Source: Terriglobia bacterium (GTDB taxonomy: Bacteria; Acidobacteriota; Terriglobia; Terriglobales; Acidobacteriaceae). Taken from it: DNA of 64,000 nt. The notes under the pieces were generated by a model. It was not told the DNA's origin, made no database searches, and was given only the letters and a program-made list of their open reading frames with translations. The translations under genes and the position numbers were made by a program. Shown here in pieces: positions 8,708 through 16,899 of the stretch. The stretch is from contig JAIQGF010000001.1 of the NCBI GenBank assembly GCA_020072845.1, positions 1 to 64,000 on the forward strand, written 5' to 3'. The first letter of the stretch is position 1; the number at the start of each line of letters is the position of its first letter.

Positions 8708-9796
8708 TCACCGCCGCTTCCGTCTCGTGCCCGCCGCCTTCGCCTGCTCCTCTCCCGGCGCCAGCACTCTCCTTACGATCGGCCCATTCATTTTGTAATT
8801 CCGATCCACCGTCTTGCCGTCGTCGTCCTTCACGCGCAGCGTGAACGTCGGCAGCACGCCCTCTTTGCCGAAATCCGCGCTGCCCACGCTCACCGGAAAA
8901 ACTCCCACCAGCCTGCGCTCGCGATAGGCGGTCTCGTAACGATGGCGTTTCACGTTCCAGGTGAAAATCCGCGCCTGATCGAAGTCCCACGGCAGACCAT
9001 CTTTATTCTCGGTCAGCAGCACCAGGTACTGCGGAACCTTCTTGTCCGCGTCCGCAACCTGGTTGAGCACGAAATAGGCGACGATCCGCTGCCCTTCCGA
9101 ATACTGCGCGACCTCCAGGGGCACGTCGAAATCCACCATGCGCGCCAGAACCCACCCGGCATGCCGGGCTTGGTCACGCACCAGCAGCCAGTCCTCCATC
9201 GGAACCTGCGGCTCGTCCGGCTTCGCGGCTCCTTTCTTCGCTCCGGGCTTTTGTATGCGTGGCAGCGCGGGATTGATCTTCGGCACCGGCTTCTCGGCCG
9301 TCTCGCGCTTCAGTACTTCGACTTTGGCGCCATCGGGCATCTGGAACAGGTGCTCGGTATCGCGCCCGGGCGTCAGGTGCATATTGAGCGAGGCGCGCGC
9401 GGTGCCATGCGCCTGCGGCGGCGCCTTGGCATTTTCCTTGGCGAGATTTTCAAATCCGACATAGACGTCGGCGTCCACCAGGTACCGCTCTTCGATCCAC
9501 CCGACCTCGCCGCGCACGCTCTTCACTTTCAGAAAGCGGCGGCTTTTCTCCAGCACCTCGACGCGCTCGCCGTTGTGCACCACGCCGGTCTTGTTGTACA
9601 CGGGTGCCACGCGATCGCGCAGGTTCGCCTGCGGCACCGCGACATACGCGACCTCCGTTTGATACTTCCCCCCACGCTTGCAGCCGGAGAGAACCATCAC
9701 GAGGACGAGCGCCAGCAACACGACAGCCCAAGATCGCACTCCGCGACCTCTGCCGTTCCCCTGCGCGCTCTGCGTTGGTCTTTTTTTCTGGAACAT
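8708..9796 (-). CDS. SH3-domain lipoprotein
   Basis: A 362-residue envelope protein. A signal sequence (RSWAVVLLALVLVMVLSGC) ends in the lipobox LSGC near residue 39. A bacterial SH3 domain follows (ANLRDRVAPVYNKTGVVHNG, then GEVGWIEERYLVD), with a second SH3-like repeat containing LNMHLTPGRDT and AGWVLARMV. The C-terminal domain resembles a beta-sandwich. The start at 9796 puts the signal peptide near the N-terminus; the frame stays open to 9991, but that part is low-complexity. SH3 domains of this type usually bind peptidoglycan or target proteins. The specific role is unknown. Confidence 0.8.
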   Translation of the reverse strand: MFQKKRPTQSAQGNGRGRGVRSWAVVLLALVLVMVLSGCKRGGKYQTEVAYVAVPQANLRDRVAPVYNKTGVVHNGERVEVLEKSRRFLKVKSVRGEVGWIEERYLVDADVYVGFENLAKENAKAPPQAHGTARASLNMHLTPGRDTEHLFQMPDGAKVEVLKRETAEKPVPKINPALPRIQKPGAKKGAAKPDEPQVPMEDWLLVRDQARHAGWVLARMVDFDVPLEVAQYSEGQRIVAYFVLNQVADADKKVPQYLVLLTENKDGLPWDFDQARIFTWNVKRHRYETAYRERRLVGVFPVSVGSADFGKEGVLPTFTLRVKDDDGKTVDRNYKMNGPIVRRVLAPGEEQAKAAGTRRKRR

Positions 9797-10187
9797 GCCC
9801 CGGAATCTCTGTCTGCGACTATACCGCAGCGCCGCCTTCACTTCTGTGACGCTCGCACCCGCGTTTCCAGGCTCTTGCCGCACCGCAAACCCGCTCAGCA
9901 CGGCGCACCACAGATGTGCCGCGCGCCTGCCTTTGGCTTGCACATTCGTGGGAGCTGCGCCGGTCGCGGGCGCCTTCGTGGGTGAAGACATGAGTTCGGG
10001 GTGGTCAAGCGATTCTGACTGGAATCGCCCCTGTAAGCAAGAACAGACGAAAACAAAGTTGCAAGTGGCCAGCGGCTGGCGGTCAGGAGAGAAAGCTGGC
10101 CCCTGACCTCTGACAGCTAGCTACTGGTTTTAGGTTGCCGCAGAGTTGTGCTGCACCGCGCTCAGGCGCTAAGCTGCACGTTTCGCG

Positions 10188-11195
10188 ATGCTGCCCTTCA
10201 AAATCGTCTACAGCGACGCCTACTACCTGCCGATCGGGCAGCATGTGTTTCCCGCCTCCAAGTACCGCCTCGTTCATGACCGGCTGCTGGAGCGCGGCAT
10301 CGCCGAGCCCGCCGATTTCATCGTTCCCGAAAAAGCCGACGACCGCGACATCCTCCTGGTTCACGGCGCCGACTGGGTGTACAAGCTGCAAACCGGCACG
10401 CTCAGCGCCCGCGAAGAATTGCAGATGGAAGTTCCCTACTCCGAGAAACTGGTGGAGGCGTTTTGGCTCAACGCGGGCGGTTCCATACTCGCCGGACGCT
10501 GCGCGCTTCAGGATGGCGTCGGCATCAGCCTCGGCGGCGGATTTCATCACGCCTTCCCCGACCACGGCGAGGGCTTCTGCATGATCAACGACATCGCCGT
10601 CGCCATCCGCCGTTTGCAGAAAGACAACAAGATTGAACGCGCCTTGGTCATCGATTGCGACGTTCATCAGGGCAACGGCACGGCGGTGATCTTCGGGCGC
10701 AAGCGCGCGCTGGCGCAGGCCTCGCAGCCGCTGCCCTCGGTGAGCGCACCGTCTGTGCGAAGCACCGAGCACGGCTCCATTCGCGAGCTTCCCGCTGACG
10801 GCACTGACGTGTTCACCATCTCGCTCCACCAGGAGAACAACTATCCGACGTGGAAACCGCCGTCTTCGATTGACGTCAACTTGCCTGATGGCATTGACGA
10901 TGAGCCCTATCTCGGGTGGCTGGACAATGCGGTCAGCTCCGCGCTGCGCCACTTCCAGCCCCAACTGATCAGCTTCGTCGCCGGCGCCGACCCTTACGAG
11001 GAAGACCAACTCGGCGGGCTGAACTTGACCATCGAAGGCCTCAAGCGCCGTGACGAGTTCGTCTTCCGGCTGGCGAAAACTCGCGGCATTCCGGTGATGG
11101 TCACGCTCGCCGGCGGTTATGCCCAGGACATCAACGACACCATCACCATCCACGCCAACACGGTCGCGGCTGCCAAGAAAGTGTTCGGGGGCTAG
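10188..11195 (+). CDS. Histone deacetylase family protein (class II/IV-like, bacterial)
   Basis: A Zn-dependent deacetylase of the HDAC/AcuC/acetylpolyamine amidohydrolase superfamily, 335 residues. Catalytic elements are GGFHHAFPDHGEGFC (paired His 120-121), VIDCDVHQGNGTA (Asp and His zinc ligands, about 156-160) and GADPYEEDQLGGL (third ligand). A 36-residue insertion at about residues 171-206, rich in Ser/Pro/Arg, separates the NGTA motif from the VFTISLHQENNYP strand where family members are contiguous. Likely substrates are acetyl-lysine or acetylpolyamines; the exact one cannot be told. Confidence 0.9.
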   Translation: MLPFKIVYSDAYYLPIGQHVFPASKYRLVHDRLLERGIAEPADFIVPEKADDRDILLVHGADWVYKLQTGTLSAREELQMEVPYSEKLVEAFWLNAGGSILAGRCALQDGVGISLGGGFHHAFPDHGEGFCMINDIAVAIRRLQKDNKIERALVIDCDVHQGNGTAVIFGRKRALAQASQPLPSVSAPSVRSTEHGSIRELPADGTDVFTISLHQENNYPTWKPPSSIDVNLPDGIDDEPYLGWLDNAVSSALRHFQPQLISFVAGADPYEEDQLGGLNLTIEGLKRRDEFVFRLAKTRGIPVMVTLAGGYAQDINDTITIHANTVAAAKKVFGG

Positions 11196-11280
11196 CATCA
11201 GCATTCGATAGTTCCCCACATTTGCCCGCAGTTGGCAGACGCGGGCGTACGGCGTATCCTTCCCCCCAACGTTGCGGGGT

Positions 11281-11311
11281 CCCCAGCAGGCCCGATGTTG
11301 GCCTGCTGGGG
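11281..11311 (+). promoter_or_regulatory. 5' leader hairpin of the amidohydrolase gene
   Basis: A perfect 12-bp inverted repeat, CCCCAGCAGGCC (11281-11292) and GGCCTGCTGGGG (11300-11311), around the loop CGATGTT. It ends 21 bases before the ATG at 11333, with a GGGGGTGAGG ribosome binding site between. The position suggests control of translation initiation or mRNA stability. It could also be the residue of a dispersed repeat. Confidence 0.5.
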
Positions 11312-11332
11312 TGCTCTTGCGGGGGTGAGGAC

Positions 11333-12841
11333 ATGCCCAACTCGAAAACCGCGCCCAAGCCTGCGAAGCCCGAAAACCACAACGGTTGGATTCGAAAATC
11401 GGAACTGGACGCCTGGCTCGATCGCTATCTGCCGGTGCCCACCCAGGTAATCTCCAATGAAGAGTACACGCCCATTCCGCAGACGAGGGAGCAGCAGCGG
11501 CTGGAGCAAGAAATCCTCGCCGGCGCCCAGCGGCAGGCCAAACAGCTCGGCATGGACCGCCGCAAATTCCTCAAAACCTCCTGCGGCATGGCGCTGGCCT
11601 TTGCGGCCATGAACACGGTCTTTGGCAGGATGTTCACGGTCGACGCGGAAGAGCTGTTCGACCCGGCTGCGGTTGATCAGAAGACGCTCAAAACCTTCAT
11701 CTTCGACATTCAGACGCACCACGTGGCCATGCCGGAACAGGCGCCGCACGCCGACCAGGAGTTTCTGCGGGCGGTGGTCGGCATGCGCAACAACGCCGCG
11801 CGCATGAACCCGGCGCTCAAGGACCGCAAGGCCGCCATCGAGGATGCCTACCTGGAAAACTACATCAAGGAAGTGTTCCTCGACAGCGACACCGACGTGG
11901 TGGCGCTGAGCGCTCTGCCGGGCTCGTCGGAGGAAACCGACGTGCTGACGCCGGAGGTGATCTTCAAGAGCAAAAGCTGGATTAACCAATTGACCAGCTC
12001 GCCGCGCGTCATCAGCCACGGATATTTCTCGCCCGATCTGGGCCAGGAGAACCTCGACCTGATGGACGCGCAGTTGTCGAAGCTGAAGATCAACGCCTGG
12101 AAAGGCTACACCGGCGTGGCGCGCGCCAAGGGGAAAGAAGGCTGGCGGCTAGACGACGAGAAAACCACCTACCCGGCGCTGGAGAAGGCGGTGAAGCAGG
12201 GCGTGAAGAACATCTGCATCCACAAGGGCCTGCCCTTTCCGGGCGACCCGGAGTGGTGGAGCCCGATGGACGTGACCAAGGCAGCCAAGGATTTTCCCAA
12301 CCTGAACTTCCTCGTCTATCACTCTGGCTTCCGGGGGCCACAGGACGCGCTGGCCGCCGCCAAAGACGAGTTCCGCAAGACGACCTATATCCCGTGGACC
12401 TCGGACCTCTGCGCCTGGAAAAAGAAAAATCCCGCGGTGAAGAACGTCTACATGGAGATGGGGAGCACGTTTGCGCTGATGGTCTCTACCAGTCCGCTGC
12501 TGGCGGCGTACGTGATGGGCATGATCATTGACGCGTTCGGCGCCGACCACGTGCTCTGGGGCACGGATTCCATCTGGTGGGGCTCGCCGCAGTGGCAGAT
12601 CGAGGCCTTCCGCCGCCTGGAGATGCCCCAGGACTTGCAGAAGCGCTTCGGCTGGAAGCCGCTCACGCCCGAGGTGAAGCGCCAGATCTTCGGCTTGAAT
12701 GCGGCGCGCGTCTACGGGATTGACCCGAACCAGAAGATCAATCCCATGCCCGCCGATTATCTGCAGCGGCTGCGCAAAATGTACAAGGCGTCAGGGATGG
12801 CCGAGCCGAGCAATACCCAGTATGGATGGGTGAGGGTGTAA
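11333..12841 (+). CDS. Amidohydrolase-2 family metal hydrolase with internal Tat-like signal
   Basis: A 502-residue TIM-barrel hydrolase of the ACMSD/amidohydrolase-2 type. The barrel starts with IFDIQTHHVAMPEQ (metal His pair) near residue 120. Later conserved parts include CIHKGLPFPG, NLNFLVYHSGF and WGTDSIWWGSPQWQIEAFRR (Asp ligand). A Tat-like motif DRRKFLKTSCG with a hydrophobic stretch begins at residue 75, after a charged 73-residue N-terminal region. The start at 11333 is favoured by a strong ribosome binding site. Substrate is unknown. The signal suggests an exported enzyme if the late Tat motif is used, or an anchored one. Confidence 0.8.
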   Translation: MPNSKTAPKPAKPENHNGWIRKSELDAWLDRYLPVPTQVISNEEYTPIPQTREQQRLEQEILAGAQRQAKQLGMDRRKFLKTSCGMALAFAAMNTVFGRMFTVDAEELFDPAAVDQKTLKTFIFDIQTHHVAMPEQAPHADQEFLRAVVGMRNNAARMNPALKDRKAAIEDAYLENYIKEVFLDSDTDVVALSALPGSSEETDVLTPEVIFKSKSWINQLTSSPRVISHGYFSPDLGQENLDLMDAQLSKLKINAWKGYTGVARAKGKEGWRLDDEKTTYPALEKAVKQGVKNICIHKGLPFPGDPEWWSPMDVTKAAKDFPNLNFLVYHSGFRGPQDALAAAKDEFRKTTYIPWTSDLCAWKKKNPAVKNVYMEMGSTFALMVSTSPLLAAYVMGMIIDAFGADHVLWGTDSIWWGSPQWQIEAFRRLEMPQDLQKRFGWKPLTPEVKRQIFGLNAARVYGIDPNQKINPMPADYLQRLRKMYKASGMAEPSNTQYGWVRV

Positions 12842-12849
12842 CGGATCAG

Positions 12850-13002
12850 CTATGCTGGCTTTCGTTTGCCGGCTCGAACAACAACGACGTTCGTGCCCGA
12901 CGTATAGCGCGCGGCGTATTTCCCGCGCACACCTTTGCTGAAATCGTATTCCTGCCGCATAGAATCTCCGGAGCGGCGCTTCGGCTGTCTTCGCTTCTTC
13001 AT
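12850..13002 (-). CDS. 50-aa EYDFSKGVRGKYA-motif protein (truncated antitoxin-like)
   Basis: A short ORF hidden between the amidohydrolase gene and ffh: MKKRRQPKRRSGDSMRQEYD, then FSKGVRGKYAARYTSGTNVVVV and a basic tail ending KRKPA. The EYDFSKGVRGKYA...GTNVVV string is the conserved core of a family of small antitoxin-like proteins, usually 70-90 residues with a VxLDPDVAxxFPD continuation. Here that continuation is replaced by RAGKRKPA, so the C-terminus seems cut. No toxin gene is adjacent. Probably a decayed or degenerate antitoxin; expression is uncertain. Confidence 0.65.
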   Translation of the reverse strand: MKKRRQPKRRSGDSMRQEYDFSKGVRGKYAARYTSGTNVVVVRAGKRKPA

Positions 13003-13114
13003 GCTGTAAGCACTTTACGCCTTCGACTCGGGTCCGCGACTACCCGCACTTCGGGATTTCGGCTAAGAGCTAAAAGCTAACAGCTAAGAGCTTGATAGAA
13101 TCATACGACTAGCT

Positions 13115-14509
13115 ATGTTTGAGAATCTCACAGACAAACTCCAGCGCGCCTTCAAGAACCTGCGCGGCCAGGGCAAGCTCACCGCAGAGAACATCCAGGA
13201 GGCGCTGCGCGAAATCCGCCTGGCGCTGCTCGAAGCCGACGTCAACTTCAAGGTGGTCAAGGAGCTCATTGACCACATCCAGGCCAAGGCGGTCGGGCAG
13301 GAAGTCATGACCGCTCTTTCGCCGGCCGAGCAGGTCATCAAGATCGTGCGCGACGAATTGATCGAGCTGCTCGGGCACGACACCGCCAAGGTGAAGTTCG
13401 CTTCGCAGCCTCCCAGCGTGATCCTGATGGCGGGGCTGCAGGGTTCCGGAAAAACCACCACCTCGGCCAAGCTGGCGCACTGGCTGAAGAAGGGTGGACA
13501 CCGGCCGCTGCTGGTCTCGGTGGACGTTTATCGCCCGGCAGCGCGCGAGCAGTTGAAAGTCGTCGCACAGCAGGTGGGCGCGAACTTGTACGAAGGCCAG
13601 GTCGAGGTGGCGAACCCCGAACGCGGCGGCAGCGAAGCGTTGCCACCGCTCACCAAAGAAGTCGAACGCCTCGCCAAAGAGGCCCGCCGCGAGGCCGTAG
13701 TTACCGGCAGCGACGTGCTGATCGTGGACACCGCCGGCCGCCTGCACATTGACGAGCAGCTCATGGACGAGATGCAGTCGCTGAAAAAGCTGCTCAACCC
13801 GCAGGAGATTCTGTTTGTCGCCGACGCCATGACCGGCCAGGACGCGGTCAAGTCCGCCGACGAGTTCCACAAGAAGCTGACCCTCACCGGCGTGGTGCTC
13901 ACCAAGATGGACGGCGATGCCCGCGGCGGCGCGGCCCTTTCCATCCGCAAAGTCACCGGGCAGCCCATCAAGTTCATCGGCATCGGCGAAAAGTACGACG
14001 CCCTGGAGCCGTTTCACCCCGACCGCATCGTCGGCCGCATTCTCGGCATGGGCGACATTCTGTCGCTGATTGAAAAAGCCGAGGCCAGCCTCGACCGCAA
14101 GAAGGCCGAGGAATTCACCAGCAAGGCGCTGGCGGGCGACGGCTTCTCGCTGGAGGATTTCCGCGACCAGTTGCGCCAGGTGAAAAAAATGGGCTCCATC
14201 CAGAGCATCATGAAGATGCTGCCTTCCGTGGGCCCGTTCGCCAACATGCAGAAGGCCGTGGACAACGTGGACGAAAAGCAGATCACGCGCGTGGAAGCGA
14301 TCATTAACTCCATGACTCCGCACGAGCGCGATCACCACGAGGTGATCAACGGCAGCCGGCGCAAACGCATCGCGCGCGGCAGCGGCACCACCGTGCAGGA
14401 AGTCAATCAACTGCTCCGCCAGTACGCGCAGATGCGCAAGATGTTCAAGGACATGGGCAAGGCGAGCTTCGGACGCAAGCTGGCGGGCATGAAGTTCCCC
14501 GGGATGTAG
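13115..14509 (+). CDS. ffh: Signal recognition particle GTPase Ffh
   Basis: The SRP54 homologue that targets nascent membrane proteins with 4.5S RNA. It is 464 residues. The N domain contains LREIRLALLEADVNFKVVK. The G domain has LQGSGKTTTSAKLA (G1), VDTAGRLHIDEQLM (G3) and LTKMDGDARGG (G4 region). The C-terminal methionine-rich M domain includes SIQSIMKMLPSVGPFANMQ and LRQYAQMRKMFKDMGK. No clear Shine-Dalgarno precedes the ATG; the AGCTAAGAGC word array lies immediately upstream. Confidence 0.98.
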   Translation: MFENLTDKLQRAFKNLRGQGKLTAENIQEALREIRLALLEADVNFKVVKELIDHIQAKAVGQEVMTALSPAEQVIKIVRDELIELLGHDTAKVKFASQPPSVILMAGLQGSGKTTTSAKLAHWLKKGGHRPLLVSVDVYRPAAREQLKVVAQQVGANLYEGQVEVANPERGGSEALPPLTKEVERLAKEARREAVVTGSDVLIVDTAGRLHIDEQLMDEMQSLKKLLNPQEILFVADAMTGQDAVKSADEFHKKLTLTGVVLTKMDGDARGGAALSIRKVTGQPIKFIGIGEKYDALEPFHPDRIVGRILGMGDILSLIEKAEASLDRKKAEEFTSKALAGDGFSLEDFRDQLRQVKKMGSIQSIMKMLPSVGPFANMQKAVDNVDEKQITRVEAIINSMTPHERDHHEVINGSRRKRIARGSGTTVQEVNQLLRQYAQMRKMFKDMGKASFGRKLAGMKFPGM

Positions 14510-14583
14510 GAAGTTCTGGCTAGTGGCCAGTGCTGCATCACTCGCGACTCGAAACTCGCAGCTCGGAACTGGATGGTGAACAC

Positions 14584-15402
14584 ATGCCCACCGAAACCAC
14601 TGCTCCCGCCTTTGCCGCGACCCTGCAGAAGCTCGACGACGCTATCGGGCGCTTCATCCGTCCCGACACATTTCCTCTCGCCCTCCGCATGTTGAAACCC
14701 GGCGAACCGATCCCGCCCGATCTGAAAGTGCCGAGCCGCGATCTGGGCGAGCAGTGGATCGTCTGCCAGTCCATCGGAATTGCCCGGCGTTACGGCTGGG
14801 GCGTCGCTGTGGGGAAGAAGGACGTCATTTGCCCGCTGGCGGCGATCGCCTTCGGATTCCGCAAGCCCAATGACGATTACCTCAAGGGTTTCGCGGCCCT
14901 CGGCATGTATTGCAAGGACGAACAGGCAGCGACGAACCTGGAAGCCAGCGCGTGGAAATTCGAGCCCGAAACTTACGAGCACATCTGCGTGGCGCCGCTG
15001 AACCGGGCGAAGTTCGAGCCGCACGTCATCGCCCTGTACGGCAACAGCGCGCAGGTGCTCCGCCTGGTGCACGCGACCTTGTACAAGCGCGGCGGCCGGG
15101 TAGTCAGCACCTCGGGCGGGCGGCTGGACTGCGCCGAGATTGTCATCCAGACCATGACTACCAACGAGCCCAAGGTGATCCTGCCGTGCTCCGGCGACCG
15201 CATCTTCGGCATGGCTCAGGACACCGAGATGGTCTTCGCGTTCCCCTGGGGATGGGCAGAGGAGATCATCGAAGGGCTGGAGGGCACCCACAAGGGCGGC
15301 ATCCGTTATCCCATCACGGTGGCCATGCGCGAAACCGTGCACATGCCGCCCACCTACCAGGAGCTCATGCAGAAGCTCGTGGATCGCGATGCGAAAGAGT
15401 AG
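14584..15402 (+). CDS. DUF169 family protein
   Basis: A 272-residue soluble protein of the DUF169 family. Recognisable elements are IRPDTFPLALRMLKPGEPIP near the N-terminus, EQWIVCQSIGIARRYGWGVA, and CPLAAIAFGF with a conserved Cys. The middle part includes NRAKFEPHVIALYGNSAQV, and Cys-containing segments recur (DCAEIV, LPCSGDR). The repeated Cys suggests a metal or cofactor site, but the family is uncharacterised. The start at 14584 follows a GGATGG-like ribosome binding site. It sits between ffh and a peroxiredoxin. Confidence 0.85.
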   Translation: MPTETTAPAFAATLQKLDDAIGRFIRPDTFPLALRMLKPGEPIPPDLKVPSRDLGEQWIVCQSIGIARRYGWGVAVGKKDVICPLAAIAFGFRKPNDDYLKGFAALGMYCKDEQAATNLEASAWKFEPETYEHICVAPLNRAKFEPHVIALYGNSAQVLRLVHATLYKRGGRVVSTSGGRLDCAEIVIQTMTTNEPKVILPCSGDRIFGMAQDTEMVFAFPWGWAEEIIEGLEGTHKGGIRYPITVAMRETVHMPPTYQELMQKLVDRDAKE

Positions 15403-15420
15403 GCGTGTTCTAATCAAAAC

Positions 15421-16095
15421 ATGAAGTGGCGAGGACTCGAGGAGGCACAAACCGGGCTGGGGCACGCAACCTTGAAAGCGGCGCTGGACGAGCGCCGCGC
15501 GCTGATGGAGAAGTACGTCCCTGCCGATTCCCTCGCCATCAATCGTCGCGCGGTGGAAGAGCTGCGCGCGTCCGGAATGCTCGAACGCGTTTTGCCGGTG
15601 GGGGCCGCCGCGCCCTCGTTCGAATTGCCCGATCAGGATGGAAACACCATCAGCTCGTCAGCGCTGCTCGCTTCCGGGCCGCTGGTCATCCTTTTCTTAC
15701 GCGGACGCTGGTGCCCCTTTTGCGTTGCGACCGTGGAAGCCTGGAACGAAACCCTGCCGCAGGTGCGCGCGGCGGGAGCGGCGCTGGTCGGGATTTCGCC
15801 GCAGACGGTGCACCAGTCCTATCTCATGCACAACCAGCACAAGCTCGGCTTTCCGCTGCTCAGCGATGCCGGCAATACGGTGGCGAGGCAATTTGGGCTG
15901 GTGTACCGCGTCCCCGCGAGCCAGCAGGAGATGTACGCCCGCACCTTCGTGAACCTGCCGTTCATCAACGGCGATACCAGTTGGGAGCTGCCGCTGCCGG
16001 CGGCGTATGTGATCCGTGACGGCAAGGTCATCTTTGCCGCCGCCGACGCGGACTACACCCTCAGAACAGAGCCGGCGGAAGTTTTGCAAGGCTAG
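15421..16095 (+). CDS. AhpC/TSA-type peroxiredoxin-like thiol oxidoreductase
   Basis: A 224-residue thioredoxin-fold protein. The N-terminal 55 residues are helical and unrelated to the fold. The core runs PVGAAAPSFELPDQDGNTIS, then LFLRGRWCPFCVATVEAW with a CxxC pair at about residues 101-104, then LVGISPQTVHQSYLMHNQHK and FPLLSDAGNTVARQFGL. The WCPFC site implies peroxide or disulfide reduction in the cytoplasm; no signal peptide is present. Its TAG stop shares the CTAG with the stop of the convergent higA gene. Confidence 0.88.
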   Translation: MKWRGLEEAQTGLGHATLKAALDERRALMEKYVPADSLAINRRAVEELRASGMLERVLPVGAAAPSFELPDQDGNTISSSALLASGPLVILFLRGRWCPFCVATVEAWNETLPQVRAAGAALVGISPQTVHQSYLMHNQHKLGFPLLSDAGNTVARQFGLVYRVPASQQEMYARTFVNLPFINGDTSWELPLPAAYVIRDGKVIFAAADADYTLRTEPAEVLQG

Positions 16096-16484
16096 AAGAA
16101 CGCGGCGGGAGAGATTCCGAACCTTGCACTAAGTTTCTGAATGTGCTTCTTGCGTAGTTCTCGCCGTCCATTCAATACGTCGGATACGATACTTTCGGTT
16201 CCGAACACGTCCACCAGGTCTTTTTGCCTGAGGTTTTGAACCTCCATAATGTGCCTGATTACATCCAGCGGACCCGATGCCTGCATTGGGTAGTTGCGAT
16301 TTTCAAACTCGGTGACCAGCAGAATCAATAGCGCAACCAGCTTCTCCTGAGCGGGAGTAAGCGCTTCCTGGCTCGTAAGCCGCTCCAAGACCTCAACGAA
16401 ATGCTGGTGCTGATCCTCTCCGTCAATAACTTCAGGCTTGGTCTCAGACAGAAGCGTACCGTATTCACTTGCGAGTGCGCTCAT
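16092..16484 (-). CDS. higA: HigA-type antitoxin (XRE family)
   Basis: A 130-residue antitoxin. The N-terminal half is acidic and helical (LTPAQEKLVALLILLVTEFE). The C-terminal half is a helix-turn-helix: PLDVIRHIMEVQNLRQKDLV, then FGTESIVSDVLNGRRELRKKH and IQKLSARFGISPAAFF. It should neutralise HigB and repress the operon through the palindromes at 16786-16899. The start overlaps the end of higB by 20 bases. Base composition is clearly lower in GC than its neighbours, consistent with acquisition by transfer. Confidence 0.92.
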   Translation of the reverse strand: MSALASEYGTLLSETKPEVIDGEDQHQHFVEVLERLTSQEALTPAQEKLVALLILLVTEFENRNYPMQASGPLDVIRHIMEVQNLRQKDLVDVFGTESIVSDVLNGRRELRKKHIQKLSARFGISPAAFF

Positions 16485-16761
16485 TGGACCACCTCTTGTA
16501 CTCCGCGTGCGTAAGCACGTCTTTGATAAACACCAATTTCCACTTGTATTCGATCTTGACGATCAATCGAAACGTATTCCCTCTAATGTTAAACACCGTG
16601 AAGGGCTCAACGAAATCGGCTGTCGGGTAAGTTTTCCTAACGTCAACAATGCTGCACCAATTAGCCGATGATGCTATTTTGAACCAGTCGGCCAGCGGCC
16701 TCTCTAAGCTTCGGTCGCGAGAGCACGCGGAAACAAGCTTCTTCCGGCTTATGACGTGCAT
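16465..16761 (-). CDS. higB: HigB-type mRNA interferase toxin
   Basis: A 98-residue RelE-superfamily ribonuclease of the HigB type that cleaves mRNA. Conserved features are the N-terminal MHVISRKKL strand, the ADWFKIA helix, the segment VFNIRGNTFRLIVKIEYKWK, and FIKDVLTHAEYKRW at the C-terminus; the IRGNxFRL and HAEY motifs are diagnostic. The toxin precedes the antitoxin, the order typical of higBA. The start at 16761 has AAGG about 8 bases upstream. Expression is expected from the promoter at 16847-16875. Confidence 0.92.
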   Translation of the reverse strand: MHVISRKKLVSACSRDRSLERPLADWFKIASSANWCSIVDVRKTYPTADFVEPFTVFNIRGNTFRLIVKIEYKWKLVFIKDVLTHAEYKRWSNERTRK

Positions 16762-16785
16762 CGCGCTACCTTCTGGATCAGAACG

Positions 16786-16899
16786 CTTCGCATTTCGCGA
16801 AGTTGCATCGTCTTGGGGTCACTTCGCAAACCGCGAAGCCAGCCCTACGATACTTCGCAAACTGCGAAGCGTCAAGAGCAATCTTCGCAAATAGCGAAT
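16786..16899 (-). promoter_or_regulatory. Four-palindrome operator array of higBA
   Basis: Four 17-base palindromes of the form CTTCGCAAAnnGCGAAG occur at 16786-16802, 16822-16838, 16853-16869 and 16883-16899 (the last ends AAT instead of AAG). Start-to-start spacings are 36, 31 and 30 bases, close to three helical turns. They lie 25-138 bases upstream of the higB start and are not found elsewhere in the window by reading. They are most likely HigA binding sites for autoregulation. The rest of the 16762-17121 interval holds no convincing ORF. Confidence 0.75.
16847..16875 (-). promoter_or_regulatory. higBA promoter with palindrome as spacer
   Basis: On the minus strand TTGACG (16870-16875) and TATCGT (16847-16852) are separated by exactly 17 bases. 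Those 17 bases are the third operator palindrome, CTTCGCAGTTTGCGAAG. Binding of HigA there would cover the RNA polymerase spacer. The -35 matches the consensus in 5 of 6 positions and the -10 in 4 of 6. The predicted start lies about 80 bases upstream of the higB ATG. Confidence 0.6.

Noticed and set aside
10083-11219. Minus-strand frame opposite the HDAC gene
   Set aside because: Shadow of the deacetylase, which has all its catalytic motifs on the plus strand.
12826-13080. Plus-strand 84-codon frame downstream of the amidohydrolase
   Set aside because: No ribosome binding site and odd composition; the opposite strand holds a motif-bearing small ORF.
13109-14410. Minus-strand frame opposite ffh
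   Set aside because: Shadow of ffh; no recognisable domain.
16786-16899. Repeat array considered as a CRISPR
   Set aside because: Units are short palindromes with 13-19 base gaps, no cas genes and no regular spacers; operators explain it better.
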